A stretch of 48,714 nt of DNA from an uncultured Spirochaetaceae bacterium. Its GTDB lineage: Bacteria; Spirochaetota; Spirochaetia; Treponematales; Treponemataceae. Under the pieces are notes generated by a model. It had not been told where the DNA came from, did no database searches, and was given only the letters and a program-made list of their open reading frames with translations. Shown here in pieces: positions 1 to 8,027 of the stretch. Each line of letters opens with the position of its first letter. Positions within the stretch are counted from its first letter, which is position 1. The DNA lies in NCBI GenBank assembly GCA_902778325.1, contig CACYWZ010000014.1, positions 1 to 48,714 on the forward strand, read 5' to 3'. The position numbers and the translations under genes were made by a program.

Positions 1-1
1 G

Positions 2-118
2 CCGTTTGCAGATGCTGTTATTGCATATTTAGCGATTAGAGATAATTGCAGTGTGTGGACAAGAGATAAGCACTTTAGCCTTATAAAAGAAAAAGTCCCA
101 GAGTTGAGATTGTTTTAG
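2..118 (+). CDS. C-terminal end of a PIN-domain (VapC-like) toxin, cut by the window edge
   Basis: Frame 2 is open from the first base of the window to TAG at 116-118 and gives the last 38 residues of a protein. The tail contains DAVIAYLA, then WTRDKHF, and ends VPELRLF. This is the usual C-terminal pattern of PIN-domain ribonucleases of VapBC toxin-antitoxin pairs: an acidic residue before an Ala-rich helix, then T-x-D-x-x-F. The active-site N-terminus and any vapB antitoxin gene lie outside the window. A second, frameshifted copy of the same tail occurs at 1295-1412. The family assignment rests on this short tail, so it is probable and not certain. Confidence 0.65.
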   Translation, partial: PFADAVIAYLAIRDNCSVWTRDKHFSLIKEKVPELRLF

Positions 119-130
119 CACAAAAGCGCA

Positions 131-172
131 CCCCCTCAAAGCAAAGAGAAATGCTCTTGCGGGGGGATTTAT
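131..172. terminator. Hairpin terminator between the vapC tail and a converging gene remnant
   Basis: A run of five C at 131-135 pairs with a run of G at 161-166. The inner bases GCAAAGAG and CTCTTGC extend the stem with one bulge. It sits between the plus-strand toxin stop and the minus-strand stop at 176-178, so it could serve both directions. A close copy lies at 1422-1456. Confidence 0.6.
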
Positions 173-175
173 TTG

Positions 176-350
176 CTAGAATGAATGAATTACAAATGTA
201 AGCCAAACACTTTCATCACTTTGGTCAAATGGCTCTCCGTCATTGCCAAAGCGAATTGCATAAGGATTGCTTCTAGTTCCGCACCAATAACCATCGCCCT
301 CTTCGCTTTCAAAAAGTTGTGTTCCACCAGCTTTTCCCACCAACCCATTT
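176..350 (-). pseudogene. Tail of an unidentified minus-strand gene (no intact start)
   Basis: On the minus strand an open stretch runs from about 350 down to TAG at 176-178. It encodes roughly 58 residues with GGTQLFESEEG, GYWCGTRSNPYAIRFG and an end in VIHSF. A stop codon lies in frame just upstream. The adjacent frame continues the apparent coding sense (IRYVGKTVYKMG), which suggests a frameshift or deletion near position 345. I do not recognise the family. It is probably the remnant of a secreted protein, like its neighbours, and it ends at the same kind of junction as the lipoprotein gene at 1474. Confidence 0.4.
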
Positions 351-433
351 TATAAACGGTTTTGCCAACATAACGAATAGACTGTACTTTGTTTAATGAA
401 ATTTTCTACTATCGTATTTGCTGCTTGTTGCTC

Positions 434-1135
434 CTAAAACTCAAAGAACTCATATAAATAAAAATCTTCGATATCTTTCATGATTGCTCTTTTGTGTTCT
501 TCCGAAATCGATTTGTCAAAGCCGTCCTTTATTGAGTTCCAGCAATCCTCGTATTTATCGGATTTGTAAAAGGCTTCAAACGCTTTATCTCTTTTGTCTT
601 TGTATTCCTGCAAAAGATATTCGCCTTTGTTTATCACTTTTCCGTCGGTGATTTTTATCAAAATGTATTTTTCGTACTCAGACAAATAACCGCCGTGAAC
701 ATATTTTTTCAGCTTTCCTTGTGGAACAATCAACATTTCCGAATAATCGCACAAAACAGGCTTTTCGCTTTCAAACAGCTCTGAGAAAATGGAAATGTCT
801 TTTGGCTGAAAATCCTTTGATTTGTCTGTCGGCTTTACAGCGATTTCCACGGTCAAATCAACAACGTAGAGCGCAGAATCAATGATTTCAAACGTTGCAA
901 CATACCCGCGCCAGCATGCAGTTGAAATCAAAACATCATATTTTGAAACGATGGAATTGTATTTTTCTTTGAGTTCTGGATTTTTGAAAAATACTGATTC
1001 CATCGGGTTTGAAAATAACCTCTCCTTCTTGTTGTTCAAAATCAAAATATCTGGAACTTGCCCTGTCGCGAATAATTGTGTGCTTATCAAAATCCCAAGA
1101 AGCGTTAAAAATAAAGTTCGCAGTTTGCTTTTCAT
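434..1135 (-). CDS. Secreted protein of unknown function
   Basis: This 233-residue protein starts with a basic stretch and a hydrophobic core (residues about 8-24) ending LFATG, a plausible cleavable signal peptide without a lipobox cysteine, so it should be exported. The body has a conserved-looking segment CWRGYVATFEI followed by LYVVDL, then a Lys/Glu-rich C-terminus. The gene is preceded on its own strand by GAGAGGAAATG, a usable ribosome-binding site. I cannot name the family. The flanks are broken gene tails and duplicated toxin sequence, so it belongs to an accessory and rearranged patch. Nothing visible points to a function. Confidence 0.6.
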   Translation of the reverse strand: MKSKLRTLFLTLLGILISTQLFATGQVPDILILNNKKERLFSNPMESVFFKNPELKEKYNSIVSKYDVLISTACWRGYVATFEIIDSALYVVDLTVEIAVKPTDKSKDFQPKDISIFSELFESEKPVLCDYSEMLIVPQGKLKKYVHGGYLSEYEKYILIKITDGKVINKGEYLLQEYKDKRDKAFEAFYKSDKYEDCWNSIKDGFDKSISEEHKRAIMKDIEDFYLYEFFEF

Positions 1136-1161
1136 TTCCTCTCCTGAATGTTTCTTTTATG

Positions 1162-1293
1162 TTATGGCAATGTTACTGCATCTTCACATTTAGTTCCATC
1201 AGTAGAGTCATTTTCTATTGTATGGAGATAACATCTGTAAGAACCACTAGTATCGCCATATATCTGATGTCCATTTGCTTCTGAACTTGCAGT
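1162..1293 (-). pseudogene. C-terminal fragment of an unknown minus-strand gene
   Basis: Reading leftwards from 1293, an open frame of about 43 codons (SSEANGHQIYGDTSG, CYLHTIENDSTDG, ending AVTLP) stops at TAA 1162-1164, just upstream of the 434-1135 gene. No start codon is present: the frame begins exactly where the duplicated vapC segment starts (1294). It looks like a gene tail joined to foreign sequence by recombination. The family is not recognised. Confidence 0.4.
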
Positions 1294-1294
1294 G

Positions 1295-1412
1295 CCGTTT
1301 GCAGATGCTGTTATTGCATATTTAGCGATTAGAGATAATTGCAGTGTGTGGACAAGAGATAAGCACTTTAGCCTTATAAAAGAAAAAAGTCCCTGAGTTG
1401 AGATTGTTTTAG
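1295..1412 (+). pseudogene. Frameshifted duplicate of the PIN-toxin C-terminus
   Basis: Thirty codons match the 2-118 tail exactly. Then one extra A in the A-run near 1383-1388 and an A-to-T change put TGA in frame at about 1392-1394, replacing the normal VPELRLF ending. No toxin N-terminus precedes it: the sequence upstream of 1294 belongs to a minus-strand fragment. It cannot make a functional PIN domain. Confidence 0.75.
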
Positions 1413-1421
1413 CACAAAAAT

Positions 1422-1470
1422 CCCCCGTAAAGCAAAGAGAAATGCACTTGCGGGGGTGTTTTATTTGTTT
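1422..1470. terminator. Hairpin terminator downstream of the lipoprotein gene (copy 2)
   Basis: CCCCC at 1422-1426 pairs with GGGGG at 1452-1456, with GCAA/TTGC inside. On the minus strand it follows the stop codon of the 1474-3282 lipoprotein gene. It is the diverged twin of the hairpin at 131-166. Confidence 0.55.
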
Positions 1471-1473
1471 CTG

Positions 1474-3282
1474 CTAGAACTCACGGATTGCGCAAGCGTA
1501 ACCAGTGCCAACAGAAACTCCTTCATGGATAGGTGTTCCTGTGTTAAAGCCTGCTAAAATGGAATAATACAGGAAGTTGTCAGACTGGTTATAAGTGCGG
1601 TTTGATGTAAGAAAATCCTTTCCTTCAAGAGTTGTTTTATTAAGCAGTTCCATAATGGAATTTATAGTTTTTGTATCACTGTATAAGTTTACATATAAAG
1701 TTATCATTTCTGCAGCTGTTGGAAGATACCATCCACTTGCATATTTGCCTGTAATTGAATATGTGGCTGCGTAATTGTTTGCCCACTCAAAAGCAGGATA
1801 GTCAGAAATACTTGAATTTGGGTCAGCTGTTTGTACTGCACTCCAGTTATCACTTCCGTCAAGGTCTCCAAAGAGATATGATGTTCCGCTATAATCATAC
1901 GAAACATGTGTATCATATGGCATAATTGAGGTGTTAGTGCATAAAATATCAGAAAAAACTTCTTGAGTGTTGCTTGATTGCCCGATTTGTGATGTTGACC
2001 AAGTCATTGTATCAGCGCTTATTTCTATGCCCAAGCCAAGTGTTTTTTCTCCAAGAGGGTCGCTCGTTGAGCCTACATAAAAAATAACAGCAATAGCTTT
2101 AGCTTTTTGTTCGGCTGTCATTGAACTTATATCTTCTTGTGCAATGTATGTGCCGTCAGAAAGAACAACACTTCCAACTGTTGCCTCTGTTGACGTCTTT
2201 TTTTCAAGTTGTCCGCTTGAGTTGAGCTGCCATTCTGTCGTGCCGTTCGCTTTTACTTTGAACTTCTTGTAGACATTGCTCATCGACACGCCTGCGCCCT
2301 CCGCGACCTCAATCAACTGCAAGCCTGAAGTGTATTCACTTGGCGTAATCGTGGCGACTGTGCTTGCCGAAAGCGGACCTGCGACAATGATTTTTGCGTC
2401 AGCGTCCAAAGGCTTTAACTCGCCTTCAATGACTGTTGAGCCTTTGAGCAAAAGCTGTCCGTTTCCGTAAATGACAACTTGACCTGCGGATTTTACATTG
2501 TAAAGCGTTACTTTTGTAGATGTTTCAACTTCGATGTTGCTTGAAATGCTCAAGTCTTTGAGCGTGATTGGAACAGCGCTGCTGCTTGATGAAGTGAAGC
2601 CCTCGCTTAGCTTTGCGCTCGAATCCCCCCCCCTAATCGTTAATGTGCAGCCGCTTGCTAGCGCAAAATCGTTATAAATGGTCTGCGGAGTCTGGAACGC
2701 ACCGCTCAAAATGAGGATTATGTTTTCGCTTGTGGTCGGAAGAGATTGCAGCGCGATTTCAACGCTTTTGAACGGCTTTTCTTTTGAGCCGTCGCCAACA
2801 GTATTCGCTTCAGCATTTGCAGAAACATAAAACTTCACGCCGATTTCTTCTTCTTCTGTGTCAGCGCTTTCGTATTTTTTCATCACGAGCGAAATCTCGT
2901 TTTCGCCTTCCGCAATCGTGACTTTGTCGCTTTCGCCCACAAAATAAATCACTTTCTCGCCGTCAACGACCTCGTAAGCCTGAGCCTGTGCCCAAATCGT
3001 AACGCCTTCGGGAATCTCCTCGAACGAAACTGTCGCGCCGCTTTGTGAAAGAGAAGCGGTCTTTTTTGCTGAGAATCCGCCTTTGATTTCGATGTCCAAA
3101 TAATAGCCGTCTTCTGCATCGTCAACAACGGCGCGTGAGTTTTTCATCTTTGAAAAAAGCTCCCCGCCGAGTCTGAAAGTCAAAGTTGCCTCATCGCTGG
3201 ATGACGCATTGAAAAGCAGTGAGCAGCTTGAAAAGAAAAGTACAAACGCAAGAGCAAAAAGAGCAAAAGAAAATTTCTGCAT
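1474..3282 (-). CDS. Large surface-type lipoprotein with DUF1566-like C-terminus
   Basis: This is a 602-residue protein. The signal peptide ends FFSSC, so lipidation at Cys20 is expected. Residues about 25-135 look like a beta-sandwich domain. The middle (about 145-330) has short hydrophobic strands and a heading like parallel-beta-helix proteins (FYVSANAEAN, then KPFKSVEIALQSL). The last 150 residues (FEWANNYAATYS, GWYLPTAAEM, FLTSNRTYN, GYACAIREF) resemble the DUF1566/FISUMP-type domain common in Treponema and Fibrobacter surface proteins. A run of nine G (coding strand; 2625-2633) at about codon 217 could cause slippage and on/off switching. GGAGG at 3287-3291 supports the start. The role is unknown, probably surface exposure. 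Confidence 0.75.
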   Translation of the reverse strand: MQKFSFALFALAFVLFFSSCSLLFNASSSDEATLTFRLGGELFSKMKNSRAVVDDAEDGYYLDIEIKGGFSAKKTASLSQSGATVSFEEIPEGVTIWAQAQAYEVVDGEKVIYFVGESDKVTIAEGENEISLVMKKYESADTEEEEIGVKFYVSANAEANTVGDGSKEKPFKSVEIALQSLPTTSENIILILSGAFQTPQTIYNDFALASGCTLTIRGGDSSAKLSEGFTSSSSSAVPITLKDLSISSNIEVETSTKVTLYNVKSAGQVVIYGNGQLLLKGSTVIEGELKPLDADAKIIVAGPLSASTVATITPSEYTSGLQLIEVAEGAGVSMSNVYKKFKVKANGTTEWQLNSSGQLEKKTSTEATVGSVVLSDGTYIAQEDISSMTAEQKAKAIAVIFYVGSTSDPLGEKTLGLGIEISADTMTWSTSQIGQSSNTQEVFSDILCTNTSIMPYDTHVSYDYSGTSYLFGDLDGSDNWSAVQTADPNSSISDYPAFEWANNYAATYSITGKYASGWYLPTAAEMITLYVNLYSDTKTINSIMELLNKTTLEGKDFLTSNRTYNQSDNFLYYSILAGFNTGTPIHEGVSVGTGYACAIREF

Positions 3283-3300
3283 AATTCCTCCGTCAATATT

Positions 3301-3330
3301 TTTTTACGAGTACCTGTGAACAAATGTCAA
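3301..3330 (-). promoter_or_regulatory. Candidate sigma-70 promoter of the lipoprotein gene
   Basis: On the minus strand TTGACA (3325-3330) is followed after 18 bases by TAAAAA (3301-3306), about 20 bases before the start codon. The -35 is perfect and the -10 is weak. Confidence 0.45.
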
Positions 3331-3411
3331 ACTAAATTATAAAAGATGATTATATTTAATGCACTACCCAAACGGGTAAACTCTTCTGCCTTTTTTTTAT
3401 TTTGCTGTGCG

Positions 3412-3440
3412 TTGACGAGAGTTTTTTTGCAAAATAAAAT
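3412..3440 (+). promoter_or_regulatory. Promoter of the MATE exporter gene
   Basis: TTGACG (3412-3417), a 17-base spacer and TAAAAT (3435-3440) lie 24 bases upstream of the start codon at 3464. AAGGAAGA follows as ribosome-binding site. Confidence 0.6.
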
Positions 3441-3463
3441 AAAGCCGTAAGGAAGAAAATCGA

Positions 3464-4804
3464 ATGAATGAGAACGCACAATACATAAAGATGACTCAGA
3501 CGCCCGTGCCGCTTCTGGTTGCGGGGCTGACAGTTCCGACAGTGATTAGCATGCTCGTGACCAACATCTACAATATGGCGGACACGGCTTTTGTCGGCAG
3601 GCTTGGAACGAGCGCGAGCGGTGCGGTCGGAATCGTCTTCGGCTTTATGACGATTTTGATGGCGGCGGGCTTCTTGTTCGGGCAGGGCGCGGGAAACTAC
3701 GTCGGGCGCATGCTCGGAAGGCAAAACCGCGAAGACGCCACGCGATACGCTTCCACGGGCTTTTTCTTGTCGTTTGCGTTCGGGCTTTTGATTGAGGTCT
3801 TTGGCTTCGTTTTCCTCAAAAAACTCATCTATAAGCTAGGCTCAACCACGACGATTTTCCCTTATGCCGCCTCTTATATCCGCTGGATTTTAATCGCTGC
3901 TCCTTTCACAGTGTCGAGTTTCACGCTCAACGTGATTTTGCGCTACGAGGGAAAAGCTGCATTCTCGATGATTGCGCTCGTTTTGGGCAGCTTGCTCAAT
4001 ATCGCTGGCGACCCGCTTTTTATGTTCGTCTTTGATTTGGGCATCACGGGCGCGGGCTTGTCAACGGCGCTATCGCAGGCGGTGAGCTTTCTTGTTTTGC
4101 TTTCGGCGTTCTTGCGAGGAAAGACGCAGAGCAAATTGAGTTTAAAATTCATCACGATGCGCCTTTCGCTTTTGAGCGACATCGTTTTGACGGGCTTGCC
4201 GAGCCTTTTGCGAAACGCTTTGGGCTGCCTTTCCACAATGCTCTTGAACTCGCTTGCTTCTCCATTTGGAGATGCGGCAGTGGCGGGAATGAGCATTGCG
4301 AGCCGAGTGTCGTTTTTCTGTCTTTCTGTCGCAATCGGAATCGGGCAAGGATTTCAGCCAGTGTCGAGCTTTAACTACGGCGCGGGTAAGTTCGAGCGAG
4401 TGCGCAAGGCGTATTTTTTCACGATTGGCTTTGCGAGTGCCTGCCTTGCCGTCTTGTGTACGCTTTGCCTGATTTTCAACGATTCAATAATCCGCGTTTT
4501 CCGCGACGACCCCGCCGTTATCGCGATTGCAAAGCGCGCTCTTACATTGCAGTGCATTGCGCTTTATCTTCAGCCGATTTGCGTCATAACTGAGTTTTTG
4601 ATGCAAACGACAGGGCAAAAACTTTTATCGAGTCTTCATTCTTCATTCCGTGCAGGCATTTTGTTTATCCCAAGCCTTGTGATTCTGGCGAATTTTCGAG
4701 GGCTTTCGGGCATTGAAGAGGCGCAGCCTCTGGCGTTTTTGCTCACTTCGATAGTGGATATTCCTTTTATTTTTGTCGCGCTCAAAAAAATCAGCCGCCC
4801 GTGA
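3464..4804 (+). CDS. MATE-family multidrug/Na+ antiporter
   Basis: This 446-residue membrane protein has about twelve hydrophobic segments and the MATE hallmarks. Near the N-terminus are TQTPVPLLVAGLTVPTVISM and MADTAFVGRLG, with GQGAGNYVGRMLG following; the second half repeats the pattern with GIGQGFQPVSSFNYGAG. These match the NorM/MepA/DinF group, which exports cationic drugs or toxic metabolites in exchange for Na+ or H+ across the inner membrane. The length is normal. It is a single-gene unit with its own promoter. Directly after the stop codon comes a 41-bp tandem repeat array with no separate terminator. The substrate cannot be read from the sequence. Confidence 0.9.
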   Translation: MNENAQYIKMTQTPVPLLVAGLTVPTVISMLVTNIYNMADTAFVGRLGTSASGAVGIVFGFMTILMAAGFLFGQGAGNYVGRMLGRQNREDATRYASTGFFLSFAFGLLIEVFGFVFLKKLIYKLGSTTTIFPYAASYIRWILIAAPFTVSSFTLNVILRYEGKAAFSMIALVLGSLLNIAGDPLFMFVFDLGITGAGLSTALSQAVSFLVLLSAFLRGKTQSKLSLKFITMRLSLLSDIVLTGLPSLLRNALGCLSTMLLNSLASPFGDAAVAGMSIASRVSFFCLSVAIGIGQGFQPVSSFNYGAGKFERVRKAYFFTIGFASACLAVLCTLCLIFNDSIIRVFRDDPAVIAIAKRALTLQCIALYLQPICVITEFLMQTTGQKLLSSLHSSFRAGILFIPSLVILANFRGLSGIEEAQPLAFLLTSIVDIPFIFVALKKISRP

Positions 4805-4846
4805 GCTTTTTTTATGACATTTTGCGAGGGGCGCCAAATTTGGGCG

Positions 4847-5080
4847 ATGTCAAAATGACACGCCTCGCTTTTCGCAAAAGCATTGAATGTCATAATGACA
4901 CGACGCGACTTTTTGAAAAATCAGCTCGTGTCATGGTGACGCGGCACGTTTTTGGTGCAAATCATATCGTGTCATGGTGACGCGAGCCGTTTTTTGCCCA
5001 AGACATCGAATGTCAAAATGACACGCCTTGTTTTTCGCAAAAGTCAGCAAATGTCATTTTGACACGACGATTTTTTGATT
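4847..5080. repeat. Tandem array A: six 41-bp units with TGTCA-NNN-TGACA cores
   Basis: Cores start at 4848, 4888, 4929, 4970, 5011 and 5052, giving steps of 40, 41, 41, 41 and 41. Each core is a small inverted repeat (TGTCA, three bases, TGACA or TGACG). It is followed by a CG-rich stretch and a T5-T6 run, and then in most units by an A-rich stretch (GCAAAA in two of them). A degenerate extra core lies near 4815. The array fills the gap between the convergent MATE and FtsH-like genes. Neither gene has another visible terminator, so the hairpin-plus-T units may terminate from both sides. Confidence 0.85.
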
Positions 5081-5105
5081 TAATTACAATAACTAAAAAT
5101 GTTTT

Positions 5106-6272
5106 TTATTTGCCAAACGCTCTTTTTACGTCGTCAAGCGTGATTTCGTCGCGGGAGGCTTGGCGGGCGAGTAGGGCGGCGCGGTTCAAGGCGGATTCGA
5201 TTTCGGCGCAGCTTGCGCCTTTGAAAAAGTCTGCGATTTCTTTTATCGAAAGTCCTGCAGCGAGTTTCTTGCCTTTGGTGTACATCGCGACAAGCTCCTC
5301 TCGCGCCTTTTCATCAGGAGAAGGAACGCGGAACTTTGCGTCAAAGCGTCCTGGGCGGATAAGAGCGGGGTCGAGGGCTGAAACGCTGTTCGTTGCCGCA
5401 ATCACCAAAACGCCCTTTGTTTCCTCAAAGCCGTCAAGTTCGTTGAGCAATGCTGTAACAATGCGCGTGTTTTCGGTTTCAATAGCGCTTCCTGAATAGT
5501 TTCGCCTTGTGCCGATGCCGTCGAACTCGTCGATAAAGACGATACACGGCGCTTTTGCTCTTGCTTTTCGGAACAGGAGCTTTACTTTCATCGGACCTAT
5601 CGCCATGAACATGCTTTCAAAGTCAGTCGCTTTTGCCGCAATAAAGTTCACTTTCGCTTCTCCCGCAAGAGCTTTCGCAAATAGCGTTTTGCCGTTGCCG
5701 GGGTCTCCTTCGAGCAAAATCCCTTTCGGCATGCGAATGCCGCGAGAAGCGTATTCTTTTTGGTGAAGCATTATGTCCATGACTTGCGCCATATCGCGCT
5801 TGAGGCTCTCCATTCCCACAACGTCGCTGAACTTCACTCCAGTCTTGTGAACGACGCGGAAAGTGTTTGGCGAAATGAACTTTCTGAAAGCGATGAAAAT
5901 CATTCCAAAAAAGAAGATGTAGAAAATGCTGTCGAGAATGAGCGAAACTATTTCGCCAGAGTCTTTTGTTTCTTCGATTTTCACGCCGTGCAAAAGCATT
6001 GTTTCTCGCAATGTAGGCGAATTGGGGTTTTCTGTGTACAAAGGATATTCTTTTGCCCACGAAGCATATACGTCGGTGCGGAAATAAATGCGCTCTCCGT
6101 CGATTTTGGCTTTTTCCACGGTGTCTTGAAGCACATCATTGTAAAACTCTTTGTAAGGCTTGTATTCTGCTTTTTCTTTTGAAAAATCCCAAGCAAAGTA
6201 CGCGCCTAAAGATATAAGAGCGATTGAGAAAATAATGAGAATACGTTTGTTTAAGCGAAAAGCCATTTTCAA
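5106..6272 (-). CDS. FtsH-like membrane AAA+ ATPase lacking the protease domain
   Basis: This 388-residue protein is arranged like the first half of FtsH: a transmembrane helix (about 10-27), an external segment, a second transmembrane helix (about 108-129), then one AAA+ module. Walker A is GDPGNGKT (189-196; the usual second residue P is D), Walker B is CIVFIDEFD (243-251), and the second region of homology has RPGRFD arginine fingers (306-311). The chain stops after the AAA lid (DEITLDDVKRAFGK). The zinc peptidase domain with HEXXH is absent, with no frameshift or remnant behind it. It probably remodels or extracts membrane proteins without cutting them, or feeds a separate protease. It overlaps the upstream transporter gene by ATGA (6269-6272), so the two are translated together. 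Confidence 0.85.
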   Translation of the reverse strand: MKMAFRLNKRILIIFSIALISLGAYFAWDFSKEKAEYKPYKEFYNDVLQDTVEKAKIDGERIYFRTDVYASWAKEYPLYTENPNSPTLRETMLLHGVKIEETKDSGEIVSLILDSIFYIFFFGMIFIAFRKFISPNTFRVVHKTGVKFSDVVGMESLKRDMAQVMDIMLHQKEYASRGIRMPKGILLEGDPGNGKTLFAKALAGEAKVNFIAAKATDFESMFMAIGPMKVKLLFRKARAKAPCIVFIDEFDGIGTRRNYSGSAIETENTRIVTALLNELDGFEETKGVLVIAATNSVSALDPALIRPGRFDAKFRVPSPDEKAREELVAMYTKGKKLAAGLSIKEIADFFKGASCAEIESALNRAALLARQASRDEITLDDVKRAFGK

Positions 6273-7936
6273 GAAGCCTGTGGAGCGGTTGTGTTTTTCG
6301 CAAGCTCACCCGCAATGCCGAAACAACGGTCGCCGATTTTCTCGATTTGACGCACAAGGTCGATATACAAAAGCTCTGCTTTGACGTTCGCTCCTGTTTC
6401 GAGTCGGCTTCTTGCGATTTTCTTGAGTCTGCGCCGCTCGTCATCGATTTGCCGTTCGAGGTCTTCGGCGTAGGCAAGCTGGTTCTTGTTGAGGTGCTTT
6501 CCGATGTTCTTGTAGACAAAATAGAGGAACTCGCGCGCAAGCTCAACGTAAGGCATAAGCCGCTCAAGGTCGTCTGAAGAGAATTGCATTTTCTTGTCGA
6601 CAGACTTTTTGATGAGCATACCGATGTTCAAACACTCGTCAGCCATGCTTTCAAGCTCCTGCACAATCTGCATCATAATCGATACAGTGTTCTGTGACTG
6701 CTCGCTGATGTCCAATCGTGAACAGCGCACAAGATAATTCGTGAGTTGCTCGTTCATCTGGTCTGTGAAATCCTCTTGTGAAAGGAGTTCTTTGTAATGC
6801 TCTTTTTCAAAACTCTCGTCGCGGTGCTTGAATCCGCTCTGAACAGCGTCGAACATCTGAACAACAATGTCGGACATAAGAGCGATTTCTTTTTGTGCGC
6901 TGAAAACGAGGGCTTCTGGTGTTTCGAGAGCCGTCTTTTCGTTGAACTCAAGATGATAGACCATTGAGTCTTCTGCCTCGTCGTCCTTGATGATTTTGCG
7001 GGCAAGATTTGCAATCTGATTTACGAACGGGATAAAGATAATCGTTCCGATAACTTTGAACGACGTGTGAAGCATAGCGATGTGATAAACGATATTGTCC
7101 TGAACTGTGCCAGGAATAAGGAAATCAACGAAGCGCAAATAAGGCTTGAAGAAAATAAGAGTGATAACCACTGTTGCGACGTTGAACATAACGTGAATGA
7201 GAGCGGTTCTCTTTGCGTTTGCCTTTGAATGAGAAGCCGCCATAATAGAATCGACTGTTGAGCCGATTTCGCTACCGATAACCATAGCCGCGCCGAATTC
7301 CCACATTGCAGGATTTTTAGCAGCCGCCGTGATAACGATAGCTGTCATCGCAGAAGACGAGTGAATCAAAGCCGTGATTGCGATTCCTGTAAGCACTGCC
7401 AGCATCGTGGAAATCGCGCCGTAGCCCTGTGCTTTTGCCACAAACTCATCTATGCCAGAAAGATTTTTGAACAAATCAGAAAGCCAGCCCAAACCGATGA
7501 ACAATATAGCAAAGCCGAGAATTGCCATTCCCACGCCTTCGAGCTTCCACTTTTTCTGCGTCAGAAACACATATCCCACAGCGATAATCGGGATAGCATA
7601 ATCTTTAATCTCAAAGCCGTTGCCAAAAAAAGCGACAATCCACGCTGTTATCGTTGTTCCGATGTTTGCACCAAAGATAACGCCGACAGACTGCTCAAGA
7701 GTCAAAAGACCTGCGTTTACAAAAGAAACAAGCATAACCGTCGTTGCGCCCGATGACTGAATAATCATCGTGAGAACCATACCTGTGAAAAGACCAACGA
7801 AGCGGTTTCCTGTTACGACAGCAAGCGCGGACTGCAACTTTTGTCCAGCGTTTTTCTGAATGCCGTCGCTCATCATTTTCATACCGTAGAGCAAAAAACA
7901 AAGGCTACCAGCAAGGGTGAATAATGTAGAAATCAT
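6269..7936 (-). CDS. Na+/phosphate cotransporter family protein with PhoU-like domain
   Basis: This is a 555-residue protein. The membrane half has the two inverted signature repeats of the NptA/PF02690 family: QSSGATT with GANIGTT in the first, and HSSSAMT with GSEIGST in the second. The cytoplasmic C-terminal part (from about 340) is helical and PhoU-like, as in bacterial YjbB-type proteins. It likely moves phosphate across the inner membrane with Na+. GGAG precedes the ATG by a few bases. The FtsH-like ATPase gene follows with a four-base overlap, which suggests that the ATPase acts on, or is regulated with, this transporter. Confidence 0.88.
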   Translation of the reverse strand: MISTLFTLAGSLCFLLYGMKMMSDGIQKNAGQKLQSALAVVTGNRFVGLFTGMVLTMIIQSSGATTVMLVSFVNAGLLTLEQSVGVIFGANIGTTITAWIVAFFGNGFEIKDYAIPIIAVGYVFLTQKKWKLEGVGMAILGFAILFIGLGWLSDLFKNLSGIDEFVAKAQGYGAISTMLAVLTGIAITALIHSSSAMTAIVITAAAKNPAMWEFGAAMVIGSEIGSTVDSIMAASHSKANAKRTALIHVMFNVATVVITLIFFKPYLRFVDFLIPGTVQDNIVYHIAMLHTSFKVIGTIIFIPFVNQIANLARKIIKDDEAEDSMVYHLEFNEKTALETPEALVFSAQKEIALMSDIVVQMFDAVQSGFKHRDESFEKEHYKELLSQEDFTDQMNEQLTNYLVRCSRLDISEQSQNTVSIMMQIVQELESMADECLNIGMLIKKSVDKKMQFSSDDLERLMPYVELAREFLYFVYKNIGKHLNKNQLAYAEDLERQIDDERRRLKKIARSRLETGANVKAELLYIDLVRQIEKIGDRCFGIAGELAKNTTAPQAS

Positions 7937-8014
7937 GATAGCTCCAAGTATACAAAAAAAGTTGTCTTTATGAAAACCCTTTTTAATGTAATTGGCTTAT
8001 TTTTGTTTTTATGA

Positions 8015-8027
8015 TACATTTTTCGCT
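8015..8027 (+). promoter_or_regulatory. -10 element placing transcription start at the ATG of the next gene
   Basis: TTGGCT (7992-7997), 17 bases, then TACATT (8015-8020) puts the transcription start at about 8027. The ATG is at 8028 and no Shine-Dalgarno is seen. The promoter elements are imperfect, so this is a candidate only. Confidence 0.35.

Larger units (their letters stand above)
1294..1482. repeat. Second copy of the window-start segment (vapC tail, terminator, stop codon)
   Basis: Bases 1294-1415 repeat bases 1-121 almost perfectly. The terminator and the minus-strand stop codon then follow in the same order in more diverged form (compare 122-184 with 1416-1482). The minus-strand genes that end inside the two copies differ, so the homologous block is a mobile or recombined cassette end. 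The left limit of copy 1 lies at or beyond the window edge. Confidence 0.85.

Noticed and set aside
1-1482. Chromosomal integron cassette array (Treponema denticola has one)
   Set aside because: The repeated segment is coding toxin tail plus terminator. I see no paired GTTRRRY/RYYYAAC boxes of an attC site and no integrase.
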